Shown in pieces: positions 44,175 to 51,919 of a stretch of DNA of 64,000 nt. The stretch's first letter is position 1, and every line of letters begins with the position of its first letter. Source of the stretch: Pedobacter sp. SYP-B3415 (lineage in GTDB: Bacteria > Bacteroidota > Bacteroidia > Sphingobacteriales > Sphingobacteriaceae); NCBI RefSeq assembly GCF_004138205.1, contig NZ_RXNQ01000032.1, positions 62,001-126,000 on the forward strand, read 5' to 3'. The translations under genes and the position numbers were made by a program. The notes beneath the pieces are model-generated. The model was not told where the DNA came from, ran no database searches, and saw only the letters and a list, made by a program, of their open reading frames with translations.

Positions 44175-46461
44175 ACTTTTGCATCCAGAGCATCAACGCC
44201 GGCAGCAGCGTCAGATTGAAGATCAGCGCAACCAGAAGTGTGACAGATAATAACAGTCCAAGCACAACCGTGCCGCCGAAGGTTGACGCCGTAAAAATGC
44301 CGAAACCAAAGAAGAGGATCAGCGCAATGTGCGTCATGCTTACGCCCGTTTCTCTGATTGTCTCGCTGATTACCACCGGAACGGGCCGGCCGGTAAGCAC
44401 AAGTTCCTGCTGATACCGTGTCAAAAAATATATTGTCTGGTCTGATGCCAGTCCAAAGGCAATCGTAAAGATCAGAATCGTTGACGGCTTGAGCGGGATA
44501 CCTGCAAATCCCATAATTCCGGCCGTAATAACAAGCGGAATCACATTCGGCAGAAGCGAAATAAACATGACGGGCAAACTTCTGAATTGTACAAGACGCA
44601 GCAGCGAAATAAGCACAATAGCCAGCGCAACACTCTCGACCAGGTGCTTAAGCATATAATCTGTGCCTTTTGAGAAGATAATGCTTGAACCGGTTAGCAT
44701 AACGTCGAAGCGTTTTGGGTTTAGCACTGAATCTATCCGCGGTTTGATTTCGCCCAAAAGCTTATCAAGACGCTTTGAGCCAACATCTGCCATCTGAAAA
44801 CTTAACCGCGTCATCCGCCGGTCTTTATCAAGGAAATTCCCAAGCATATTTCCGTTGCCACCGGAGTTGGCAAGGTAAGACAAGATAAAGTTCTTTTCGA
44901 TATCGCCCGGAAGCCTGAAAAAGGTGCTGTCGCCATTGTAAAAGGCCTGCGATGCGTATTTGAGTCCCATATTTAACGATACTGAACGCGAAAATTCCGG
45001 ATAGGCTGCCAGCATCCGCTCAACTTTTTCAATCCGTTTCAGGTTTGCGAGGCTGAGTACCCCGTTTTTCTTCCGGGTGTCAATGCTGACTTCCAGCGGG
45101 AGGATCCCATCAAAATTACGTTCAAAAAATTTCAGGTCCTTCAAAATCCCCGAGCTCTTCGGTAAATCATCGACCACATAACCGTTCACATTGATCAGCA
45201 TTACGCCGGCAGCGGCGATCAGTGTCAAAGCAATGCTCACGCCGTATATGAGTTTTCGCCTGCCCTGCACGAGCCTGTCTGCAAACAGCAGCATACGCGA
45301 CAGTCCGCTTTTTGCAGTCTGCTCTTCGCTTACAGCCCTCGGCGCCGGCAAGTAGTTAAAAATAATTGGAATAAGGCAGAGGCACATAACCCAGGTAACC
45401 ATCACATTTATGGCAGCCACACTCCCGAACTGCATCAGTAACTCGCTGCCGGTAAAATACAAGACGCCGAAGCCGATTGCGGCGGTAACGTTTGCAACGA
45501 GGGTCGTTTCTCCTATCCGCTGTATGGTAACTTTCATTGCCTCTGTTTTGTCGGCATGCTTACGGAGTTCGCCGTGGTATTTATTCAAAAGCAGAATACT
45601 GTTTGGTATGCCTATAATAACGATCAGCGGGGGGATCAGGCCAGTCAGGATCGTCAACTCGTAGCCAAACAGAACCAGCGTCCCGATACTCCAGACTACG
45701 CCCATAATAACGACAAGTACCGGAAAAAGTACAGCATAGAATTTCCGGAAGAAAACCGCAAGGATCAAGGCAGATACGCCGAGCGACAGTCCAAGGAAAA
45801 GTATAAACTCTTTTGATACAAGCTGACTCACCGCTGTACGGATGTAGGGCAGGCCTGACAGATGTACCTCGACGCCGGTTTCTTTGCTAAACGCACGTGC
45901 TTTCGCTTCGATTTCCTTCAACACCGGATTGCGCGCAGCCGAATTCAGTATCCTGGAGTCGAAAGTCACCGCCATCAATGTGGCGTTCGTCTGTTTGTTG
46001 AACACTAGTCCGTCGAAGAAAGGGATGTTAAACAGTTCCTGTCTGATCGAATCGACCTCCGCCTGGGTGTTTACTGGCCGGGCAGGTAACGGCTTCAGTA
46101 TAAATTTCTGATTCGTGGTGTCCTTTTGCAGCGTGAAAATTTTCCCGGTAGAAAGAACTGCTTTTATGCCGGACAGCTTTTGTATTTCATTGCTAAGTAA
46201 AACCCATTTCGCGTAAAGGCGCCGTTCAAAAATATTTGGCGAACTGATGCCAAGCACCATGATGCTGCCATCTTCGCCAAACTGTTTTTTGAAAGCATTG
46301 TATTCGATAAACGCTTTATCTGTGAGGGGCAGGATCTTACTTCCGGCATATGAAAGCTGTACGTTTTTTGCCTGGAAGGCCATGAATATGGTTCCGGCAA
46401 GGAAAAAGAGGATAAAAAATATCCGGTTGCGCAGAATGAGATTGGCGAAGTGTTTCCACAT
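44134..46461 (-). CDS. RND/MMPL-family membrane transporter
   Basis: A 775-aa inner-membrane protein with the duplicated RND layout: one helix, a large periplasmic loop, five to six helices (FILFLGLSLGVSALILAVFF, VLVVIMGVVWSIGTLVLFGY, LTILTGLIPPLIVIIGIPNS), then the same pattern again (FGLASDQTIYFLTRYQQELV in the second half). This is the MMPL/SSD-type predicted exporter, which moves lipids or hydrophobic compounds using the proton gradient. No membrane-fusion or TolC partner is nearby. The last 13 residues (STPSTTPSRFLKT) and the stop are encoded by a REP-like palindrome, so the native C terminus was altered. Confidence 0.85.
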   Translation of the reverse strand: MWKHFANLILRNRIFFILFFLAGTIFMAFQAKNVQLSYAGSKILPLTDKAFIEYNAFKKQFGEDGSIMVLGISSPNIFERRLYAKWVLLSNEIQKLSGIKAVLSTGKIFTLQKDTTNQKFILKPLPARPVNTQAEVDSIRQELFNIPFFDGLVFNKQTNATLMAVTFDSRILNSAARNPVLKEIEAKARAFSKETGVEVHLSGLPYIRTAVSQLVSKEFILFLGLSLGVSALILAVFFRKFYAVLFPVLVVIMGVVWSIGTLVLFGYELTILTGLIPPLIVIIGIPNSILLLNKYHGELRKHADKTEAMKVTIQRIGETTLVANVTAAIGFGVLYFTGSELLMQFGSVAAINVMVTWVMCLCLIPIIFNYLPAPRAVSEEQTAKSGLSRMLLFADRLVQGRRKLIYGVSIALTLIAAAGVMLINVNGYVVDDLPKSSGILKDLKFFERNFDGILPLEVSIDTRKKNGVLSLANLKRIEKVERMLAAYPEFSRSVSLNMGLKYASQAFYNGDSTFFRLPGDIEKNFILSYLANSGGNGNMLGNFLDKDRRMTRLSFQMADVGSKRLDKLLGEIKPRIDSVLNPKRFDVMLTGSSIIFSKGTDYMLKHLVESVALAIVLISLLRLVQFRSLPVMFISLLPNVIPLVITAGIMGFAGIPLKPSTILIFTIAFGLASDQTIYFLTRYQQELVLTGRPVPVVISETIRETGVSMTHIALILFFGFGIFTASTFGGTVVLGLLLSVTLLVALIFNLTLLPALMLWMQKSTPSTTPSRFLKT

Positions 46462-46661
46462 AATGATTTAGAAGAATACCGCCTTACATGCGGTTTTGCA
46501 GGCAGCAGGTTCTGACAAAAATGCTATTTATTAGCATAATTCCATGGCTGACGGCGGTGAAATTATCGTGCTGATTGGCACAAATCTGAACAACGATCCT
46601 GGCATGCTGTTCGCCTGCCGGCGGATGGCTGTCAGACGCGAATGCAAAGCGCGAAAAACAT

Positions 46662-46669
46662 TAACTTTG
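46662..46669 (+). promoter_or_regulatory. Bacteroidota -7 box for recO
   Basis: TAACTTTG, a perfect TAnnTTTG, 15 bp before the recO ATG at 46685. No -33 TTTG is seen. Confidence 0.45.
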
Positions 46670-46684
46670 GATGAAAGTTGAACA

Positions 46685-47410
46685 ATGTTATACAAGGTAA
46701 AAGGGATTGTACTTAAAACGACAGATTATTCTGAGAGCAGCGTGGTTGTACAGATATACACTGATGTGTTCGGCATCCAGTCTTACCTGATAAACGGTGT
46801 AAAAAAGCCGAAGGCAAAGATAAGGCTTAACATGCTGCAGCCTTTACATCTGGTTGATATGGTGGCGTATCACAAGCCGGCCAACCAGGTTCAGCGCGTT
46901 GCAGAACTGCGAACCTCACCTGTGTACTTAAGTATCCCTTACGATCCGATTAAACGCACGATTGTAATTTTCCTGAACGAGGTGCTTTACAAAAGCATCA
47001 GGGGGCAGGATGCAGATCAAAACCTGTTTGACTTTATTCATCATGCGTTATGCTGGCTTGATGGCTCAGTCGGGCATAACAGTAATTTTCACCTGTCTTT
47101 TTTATTAAAACTGACCGGATTTCTTGGTTTCGGACCCGGCGGTACGGGCAGGGGGGTACATCTGTACTTTGATTTGCAGGAAGGGGAATTTGGTTCTGCC
47201 CTGCCGTCTCATCCTTATTTTCTCGATGAAGAAGATGCGGATCTCTTTCTGAAACTGTTCCGGGAAAAATTTGAGGAACTTAATCATTTGCAAATCTCTG
47301 CAGCTACAAGGAAGTCGGTTCTCGGCAAAATATTGATATACTACCAGTTACATGTGGCAGGCTTCGGGGAGGTGAAATCTCATAAAATCCTCGAGGAAAT
47401 TCTTTCCTAA
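46685..47410 (+). CDS. recO: DNA repair protein RecO
   Basis: RecO works with RecF and RecR to load RecA at gaps. The 241-aa product begins with the family OB fold (LYKVKGIVLKTTDYSESSVV, then VVQIYTDVFGIQSYLINGVK) and has the C-terminal helical domain (FHLSFLLKLTGFLGFGPGG). The zinc cysteines present in some RecO proteins are absent, as in many Bacteroidota. The ATG at 46685 follows a -7 box. It is directly upstream of the tRNA-Val promoter. Confidence 0.93.
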   Translation: MLYKVKGIVLKTTDYSESSVVVQIYTDVFGIQSYLINGVKKPKAKIRLNMLQPLHLVDMVAYHKPANQVQRVAELRTSPVYLSIPYDPIKRTIVIFLNEVLYKSIRGQDADQNLFDFIHHALCWLDGSVGHNSNFHLSFLLKLTGFLGFGPGGTGRGVHLYFDLQEGEFGSALPSHPYFLDEEDADLFLKLFREKFEELNHLQISAATRKSVLGKILIYYQLHVAGFGEVKSHKILEEILS

Positions 47411-47426
47411 AAAATTTTAAAAAATA

Positions 47427-47457
47427 TTTGCAGAGTAAGATAATCGCGCTATATTTG
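47427..47457 (+). promoter_or_regulatory. Full Bacteroidota promoter for tRNA-Val(UAC)
   Basis: TTTG at 47427-47430, 19 bp, TATATTTG at 47450-47457: an ideal -33/-7 pair, ending 18 bp before the tRNA. Confidence 0.75.
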
Positions 47458-47475
47458 CATTCCCAAACGGGACAA

Positions 47476-47550
47476 GGGAGATTAGCTCAGCTGGTTCAGA
47501 GCACCTGCCTTACAAGCAGGGGGTCACTGGTTCGAACCCAGTATCTCCCA
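47476..47550 (+). tRNA. tRNA-Val (anticodon UAC)
   Basis: A 75-nt cloverleaf. Acceptor GGGAGAT (47476-47482) pairs with ATCTCCC (47543-47549), discriminator A. The D arm is GCTC..GAGC, the anticodon stem CCTGC/GCAGG holds loop CTTACAA (anticodon TAC), and the T arm has GGTTCGAACCC. CCA is not encoded. A full promoter lies just upstream. Confidence 0.95.
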
Positions 47551-47939
47551 CAAAGAAGCCTGAAACGAAAGTTTTGGGCTTTTTTTATGCTTTTGTTGCT
47601 TTGGAGCGTCCCTACGGAGTCGGGGATCAAGCGGAAAAGTTGTGGGGAAGGGAATAAGTTTTTTACTTTGCGAGCTTATTTACTAGCCCTTGAATACTGC
47701 CGAACACAAGCTGATCAGTTTACTGCCCAGGGGATATTCGATTATGTCAATCTTACCGATGTAAGAAAGATGCCTCCGGCTTACCGCATTCTTAACATAG
47801 ATTTCAGCATTTTGACCTTGTGGAACTTACGCAAGAACCGGCCGCTTACGTAAAAATTCTGAGTGATTTTTCGATTTAGCAAGGTCTATTTTGGGCATTT
47901 TTGGATTTAATTCGTATGTTGGTCTATTTATAACCTGAT
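47551..47939 (+). other. Stretch between tRNA-Val and the CehA/McbA-like gene
   Basis: About 390 bp. A small open frame, 47587-47853 (88 aa; LRAYLLALEYCRTQADQFTA near its middle), has protein-like composition in its second half but no recognised family and no clear start signal. It may be a gene remnant or chance. The last 85 bp should hold the promoter of the next gene; no perfect TAnnTTTG is seen. Confidence 0.3.
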
Positions 47940-50024
47940 ATGAACCTTCGAGCCCTATTTCTTACTGCCCTGCTTATTCAGGCATTTTTTGCGCATGCAC
48001 AAGTGCGGTTAAATACCAAACAATTCAAGCCAAATGCGCAGGTAACCGCCAGTCAAAAAAATAATCTTGTCGACATCACCTGGCCCGTCGCCGAAAACAA
48101 GACCGGCAAAGTGACCTTCGATCTTTCCCCTGGCTCACCTCTGTTTAAATACATCGGCCTTGGCATAAAAGATCAATTCAAAGCAGTTTCTGAAGACCTC
48201 GATCCGGCATTCCTGCTCAGCGTCGGCAAGCGCGACCTGCTTTCGCAAAATGGATGGAACATCTTTTTTGATAAGGTGCCCCTGCGCCCCTACAAAACCT
48301 ATCCGGTCGTTTTGAAAAAGACCGGAATCTCTGTAAAAACAGTGGGAAGCCGTACGGTGGTAAGCATCGGTAGCCTGACCGCCGACCGTTTTTCAGGTGA
48401 ACTGGAGGTAACGTTTTATAACGGCAGTCCGCTGTTTAATGTTGCAGCCGTCATGTCTACGAAAGCCGATGCCACGGCTATCGTTTACGACGCCGGATTG
48501 ATCAGCAGAACCGAAAAATGGAAAACGTTATCCTGGACAAATACCGCAGATCAGGTCGAGTCGGCCAAGGTTAGCTATGCAGACTCGGCCAGAAACTTGT
48601 CTGTAAAATACCGTACAATCAGTGCGCAGACCAGCGGCGGTTCCCTGGCGCTTTTTCCGGCACCGCACCAATACTTCTATCCGCTCGACGAAGCATTTAA
48701 CCTGAAATTTATCTGGCATGGCAAACAGTACCGCAAGATGCTCGACGGGTATGGCATGGGCATCAGACAGGAACTGCAGGGCGACCGCCGTTTCGTTCCA
48801 TGGTTTAATGCGCCTCCCGGTACACGTCAACGGCTTAATTTTTTCTGTCTTGTAGACGATGCGGGAAACACCCAGACGCTGAATGCCGTCAAAAAGTTCA
48901 CAAATGCCGACAAGTATGTACAGCTTCCCGCCTTCAAAACAATGTCGAGCCATTTTCACAATGAATTTATTATGAATGTTGTGCTTGCGGGTAAGCCGAT
49001 TCCCGAGAAACCCGAGTTTGTAGATGTGTTTAAACGCCTTGGTGTAGACATGGTGCATCTCGGTGAATTTCATTATACCGCTCATCCCAAAGGTCCCGAT
49101 TCATTGCGTTTGCGGGAGCTGAAGGCCTTGTTTGAGCAATGTGAGCGCCTGTCTGATCATGAGTTTCTCCTTATGCCGGGCGAAGAGCCCAATGAATTTT
49201 TCGGCGGGCACTGGCTGCAGATCTTTCCAAAGCCGGTATACTGGATCATGTCGCGCAGAAATGGTGTTCCGTTTGTAGAGGAAAGGCCGGGTTTTGGTAA
49301 AGTATACCACGTAGGCAACCAGGATGATATGCTGCGGTTGCTGGAGCAGGAGCAGGGTCTGGCCTGGACCGCCCATGCGCGTACGAAGGGCTCCGTTAAT
49401 GCGCCTGATATCTATAATCATGAGAACTTCTTCAAATCTGACCGCTTTATGGGTGCAGCCTGGAAAGCCATGCCTGCAGATCTGTCGCAACAGCGGTTAG
49501 GTAACCGAGTATTGGATCTTCTTGATGATATGAACAACTGGGGTGAGAAAAAAACGGTGATCACCGAGGCAGATCTCTTTACCATTACGAATGAGAATGA
49601 GATGTATGCACACATGAATGTAAATTACATGATGCTTGACCAGCTTCCTAAGTATAAGGATGGCTGGAAGCCTGTTGTTGATGCCATGCAAAAAGGGAAG
49701 TTCTTTGGTACCACGGGCGAAGTGCTGATGCACAAACTTCTTGTAAATGGAAAAGTTTCGGGTGAAACACTAAAGCTGAATGCTGATGGAACCGCAGATG
49801 TGCGTTTGAAACTAAGCTGGACATTCCCGATGAACTTTATCGAGATCATTTCGGGGGATGGCCAAAAGGTTTACCGCGAGCGCATTGACCTGACAGACAC
49901 ACAGGCATTTGGCACAAAAGAATTTGCATTCCGTCCCAAATTAAAAGGCCGGAAATGGATGCGTGTAGAAGCCTGGGATAGTGCGGTAAACGGAGCATTC
50001 AGCCAGACGTTTTACCTGCAATAG
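47940..50024 (+). CDS. Secreted CehA/McbA-like (PHP-type) metallohydrolase
   Basis: A 694-aa exported protein with a signal peptide (MNLRALFLTALLIQAFFAHAQ). Residues about 22-320 are beta-rich with no family I recognise. From about 335 on, the blocks DVFKRLGVDMVHLGEFHY, FLLMPGEEPNEFFGGHW and GLAWTAHARTKGS resemble the CehA/McbA branch of PHP metallohydrolases, and the end WMRVEAWDSAVNGAFSQTFYL matches the typical 'R-x-E-x-[WR]-D' closing strand of that family. The usual LHxH start motif is not obvious, so metal binding is uncertain. It probably acts in the periplasm or outside the cell on phosphoesters or carbamates. It lies alone between two tRNA-Val genes. Confidence 0.6.
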   Translation: MNLRALFLTALLIQAFFAHAQVRLNTKQFKPNAQVTASQKNNLVDITWPVAENKTGKVTFDLSPGSPLFKYIGLGIKDQFKAVSEDLDPAFLLSVGKRDLLSQNGWNIFFDKVPLRPYKTYPVVLKKTGISVKTVGSRTVVSIGSLTADRFSGELEVTFYNGSPLFNVAAVMSTKADATAIVYDAGLISRTEKWKTLSWTNTADQVESAKVSYADSARNLSVKYRTISAQTSGGSLALFPAPHQYFYPLDEAFNLKFIWHGKQYRKMLDGYGMGIRQELQGDRRFVPWFNAPPGTRQRLNFFCLVDDAGNTQTLNAVKKFTNADKYVQLPAFKTMSSHFHNEFIMNVVLAGKPIPEKPEFVDVFKRLGVDMVHLGEFHYTAHPKGPDSLRLRELKALFEQCERLSDHEFLLMPGEEPNEFFGGHWLQIFPKPVYWIMSRRNGVPFVEERPGFGKVYHVGNQDDMLRLLEQEQGLAWTAHARTKGSVNAPDIYNHENFFKSDRFMGAAWKAMPADLSQQRLGNRVLDLLDDMNNWGEKKTVITEADLFTITNENEMYAHMNVNYMMLDQLPKYKDGWKPVVDAMQKGKFFGTTGEVLMHKLLVNGKVSGETLKLNADGTADVRLKLSWTFPMNFIEIISGDGQKVYRERIDLTDTQAFGTKEFAFRPKLKGRKWMRVEAWDSAVNGAFSQTFYLQ

Positions 50025-50060
50025 TACCATAAACCGGCGACTGCAAAAAATTAAAAAGCC

Positions 50061-50090
50061 TTCGCAGTTAATCCGGAATTTGTATATTCG
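50061..50090 (+). promoter_or_regulatory. Variant promoter for tRNA-Val(GAC)
   Basis: TTCG at 50061-50064, 18 bp, TATATTCG at 50083-50090. Both boxes differ by one base from TTTG / TAnnTTTG in the same way. It lies 27 bp before the tRNA. Confidence 0.4.
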
Positions 50091-50117
50091 CTGCTCGAAA
50101 CAAACATTTCGAGCCCC

Positions 50118-50192
50118 GGGAGTTTAGCTCAGCTGGTTTAGAGCACTACCTCGACAAGGTAGGGGTCACTGGTTCGAACCCAGTAATTCCCA
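50118..50192 (+). tRNA. tRNA-Val (anticodon GAC)
   Basis: A 75-nt cloverleaf. Acceptor GGGAGTT (50118-50124) pairs with AATTCCC (50185-50191, one G-T), discriminator A. The D arm is GCTC..GAGC. The anticodon stem CTACC/GGTAG has loop TCGACAA, so the anticodon is GAC and position 33 is C rather than the near-universal U. The T arm GGTTCGAACCC is the same as in the upstream tRNA-Val. No encoded CCA. Confidence 0.9.
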
Positions 50193-50226
50193 CATCGTTT
50201 ATCAGGCCACTTTCTAAGGCTGCTGC

Positions 50227-50790
50227 ATGTCACAGAATTTTTTTCAGGATCAGGAATTTAGCCAGGTGTCTGTGCTGCAGCCGGGTACTTACAGCAATTG
50301 CCTTTTCAAAAATGCAGACCTGAGCAATGCCGTTTTCTCGGCATGCGCGTTTGTAGACTGCCTTTTTGAATCCTGTAACCTGAGTAACGCTACCCTGGCC
50401 AGAACGGCTTTGCGCAGTGTGCGCTTTAATGGCTGTAAAATTCTTGGTGTTCAGTTTAGTCAGTGTGATACATTTCTGCTTGATCTCGCTTTTGAACGAT
50501 GCCAGCTCGATCTCTGTTCATTTTATAAACTTAAGCTTAAAAAGATCAGGTTTGTCAAATGCAGCCTCCGCGAGACCGACTTTACCGGTGCAGATCTGTC
50601 CGAAGCACGCTTTGATGAGTGCGACCTCATGATGGCTCTCTTTGACGGCACAGTTTTGCAGAAAGCGGATCTCCGGACAGCGTTCAATTACACGATCAGA
50701 CCTGACAAAAACCAGATTAGAAAAGCAAAATTTTCAAGATCAGGACTTGAGGGATTATTGAGTGATTTCGACATAATCATCTCACCCTAG
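50227..50790 (+). CDS. Pentapeptide-repeat protein
   Basis: A 187-aa protein built almost entirely of pentapeptide repeats A(D/N)LXX: for example NCLFKNADLSNAVFSACAFV, NLSNATLARTALRSVRF, DFTGADLSEARFDECDL and VLQKADLRTAFNY. These form a right-handed quadrilateral beta helix. The size and look resemble McbG/Qnr-like proteins that mimic DNA and protect gyrase, but the repeat family is too general to assign that role. No signal peptide, so cytoplasmic. It begins 34 bp after tRNA-Val(GAC), from which it may be read through. Confidence 0.88.
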   Translation: MSQNFFQDQEFSQVSVLQPGTYSNCLFKNADLSNAVFSACAFVDCLFESCNLSNATLARTALRSVRFNGCKILGVQFSQCDTFLLDLAFERCQLDLCSFYKLKLKKIRFVKCSLRETDFTGADLSEARFDECDLMMALFDGTVLQKADLRTAFNYTIRPDKNQIRKAKFSRSGLEGLLSDFDIIISP

Positions 50791-50804
50791 CCGCTTGCAG
50801 GTAA

Positions 50805-50945
50805 GGCGGTGGGTGGGCTCCGCTGTTCGTTGCTGGAGGCCTGGCCATCTAAACCCGGTCGCAGCGGCAGCCCCTGTATACAGGGCTATAGCGGAGAACG
50901 GGACCTGCCCTACGTTGTAATGCAGGCCTGGCTTTTCAGAACAGT
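50805..50945. ncRNA. Candidate structured RNA element between convergent genes
   Basis: A GC-rich block, unlike its surroundings, with nested pairing. CCCG (50854-50857) faces CGGG (50899-50902), and within it AGCCCCTGT..ACAGGGCT (about 50869-50886) forms a stem with one bulged C. It also carries GCAGCGGCAG and ATAGCGGAGAACGGGAC on either side of the hairpin. An outer GGCCTGG repeat occurs on both flanks (50838-, 50924-). The small ORF through it (50809-51000) looks non-coding. It is similar in style to repetitive Bacteroidota RNA motifs; class and strand are not established. Confidence 0.4.
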
Positions 50946-50983
50946 GAAGGGAACGAATATTTGCGTTGCTGGTTCGCGTATTT

Positions 50984-51610
50984 TTATCCTGTTCGCTTAA
51001 CTTCCTGCTGATGAAGCAACATGGTGATGAGCTCGCCCTTGCTATGAATATTCAGTTTCCGGTATACACGTTTTATATATACACGAACCGTATCAAGTGC
51101 AATGTTATAACGGTCGGCAACCAGTTTATAACTCAGGCCATCTACAATCCCTTTGGCAATTTGCAGTTCGCGCGCTGTTAACAAATCCTCCTGCTGTCTT
51201 GCCAGCTGCATCTGGCTGATCAGGTTTCTGGAAATACCCGGACTCAGGAATGAACCGCCGGCGAATGTAACCGAAATTGCTTCTGAGAGGTTTGACAGAC
51301 ATGTCTTTTTTGTCAGGTAACCTAATGCGCCGTAACGAAAGCAGGAATAAGCAACCTGCAGGTCGCTCTGGTCGCTAACAATCAAAATTGTAATTCCGGG
51401 CGCACGGAGCCGGATCTTGTGAATTATCCTCGGATCGAAGCCCTCTATGTCAATGAGCAGCACGTCGGGAAAGGATGCCCGGTTTGTCAGTGCATCGAAA
51501 TTAAATCTGGAAATGGCATACGCCATGTTTCCCTTAGTCTGACCCCTGAGGGTCTGTTCGATCTTCGCCAATGCAAAAGGATCTTTGTCAAGTATACCGA
51601 TCTTCATCAT
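50984..51610 (-). CDS. LuxR-family (NarL-type) response regulator
   Basis: A 208-aa two-domain regulator. The receiver domain (about residues 1-120) has the acidic start KIGILDKDPFALAK, the phospho-acceptor in DVLLIDIEGFD (Asp near 54) and the conserved Lys in YLTKKT. The LuxR helix-turn-helix follows: LTARELQIAKGIVDGLSYKL, then VADRYNIALDTVRVYIKRVY. No sensor kinase is adjacent. It is divergent from the usher-like gene with a 309-bp shared gap, so it is a candidate regulator of that locus. Start: ATG 51610 or the next codon 51607. Confidence 0.88.
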   Translation of the reverse strand: MMKIGILDKDPFALAKIEQTLRGQTKGNMAYAISRFNFDALTNRASFPDVLLIDIEGFDPRIIHKIRLRAPGITILIVSDQSDLQVAYSCFRYGALGYLTKKTCLSNLSEAISVTFAGGSFLSPGISRNLISQMQLARQQEDLLTARELQIAKGIVDGLSYKLVADRYNIALDTVRVYIKRVYRKLNIHSKGELITMLLHQQEVKRTG

Positions 51611-51919
51611 AGGGGAGATTTCTTCTTATGTTAATAAGTTGATGGTACTATGCGTTTAAACATATAACCGACTGTAAAGTTAGAGGTCCAGGAAGCTAAA
51701 TCCAGGATCGCGTCACCGTGAAACTCAGAAATCGGCAATAAACTTATGTCAGACAGCCTTTTATACGTCTGTTCTTTTTGTTCGTTCCCTGCACGTCAGG
51801 TATGTGATTTTTGTTCACAAAAAGTGCCCTCAGATTCGTTACATCGACATGTGATGGCTGATTCTTCGCTATTCAGTCGGAAATGCAGACCTTGATTTTT
51901 ATTAAATGAGCCCGAGAAA
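51611..51919. promoter_or_regulatory. Divergent regulatory region, luxR / usher-like gene
   Basis: 309 bp without an ORF. It holds a perfect inverted repeat TTTTTGT-TC-ACAAAAA at 51808-51823 and a looser CAGAC..GTCTG pair near 51752-51775. Either could be an operator. No perfect TAnnTTTG box was found for the usher-like gene, so its promoter may need an activator. Confidence 0.4.

Noticed and set aside
47428..47586. Upstream part of a 141-aa ORF running through tRNA-Val
   Set aside because: It crosses the tRNA gene and its promoter. Only the downstream part (47587-47853) is kept, as a low-confidence remark.
50809..51000. 63-aa ORF in the gap after the pentapeptide gene
   Set aside because: It overlaps the GC-rich hairpin block; its composition follows the repeat structure, not codon bias.
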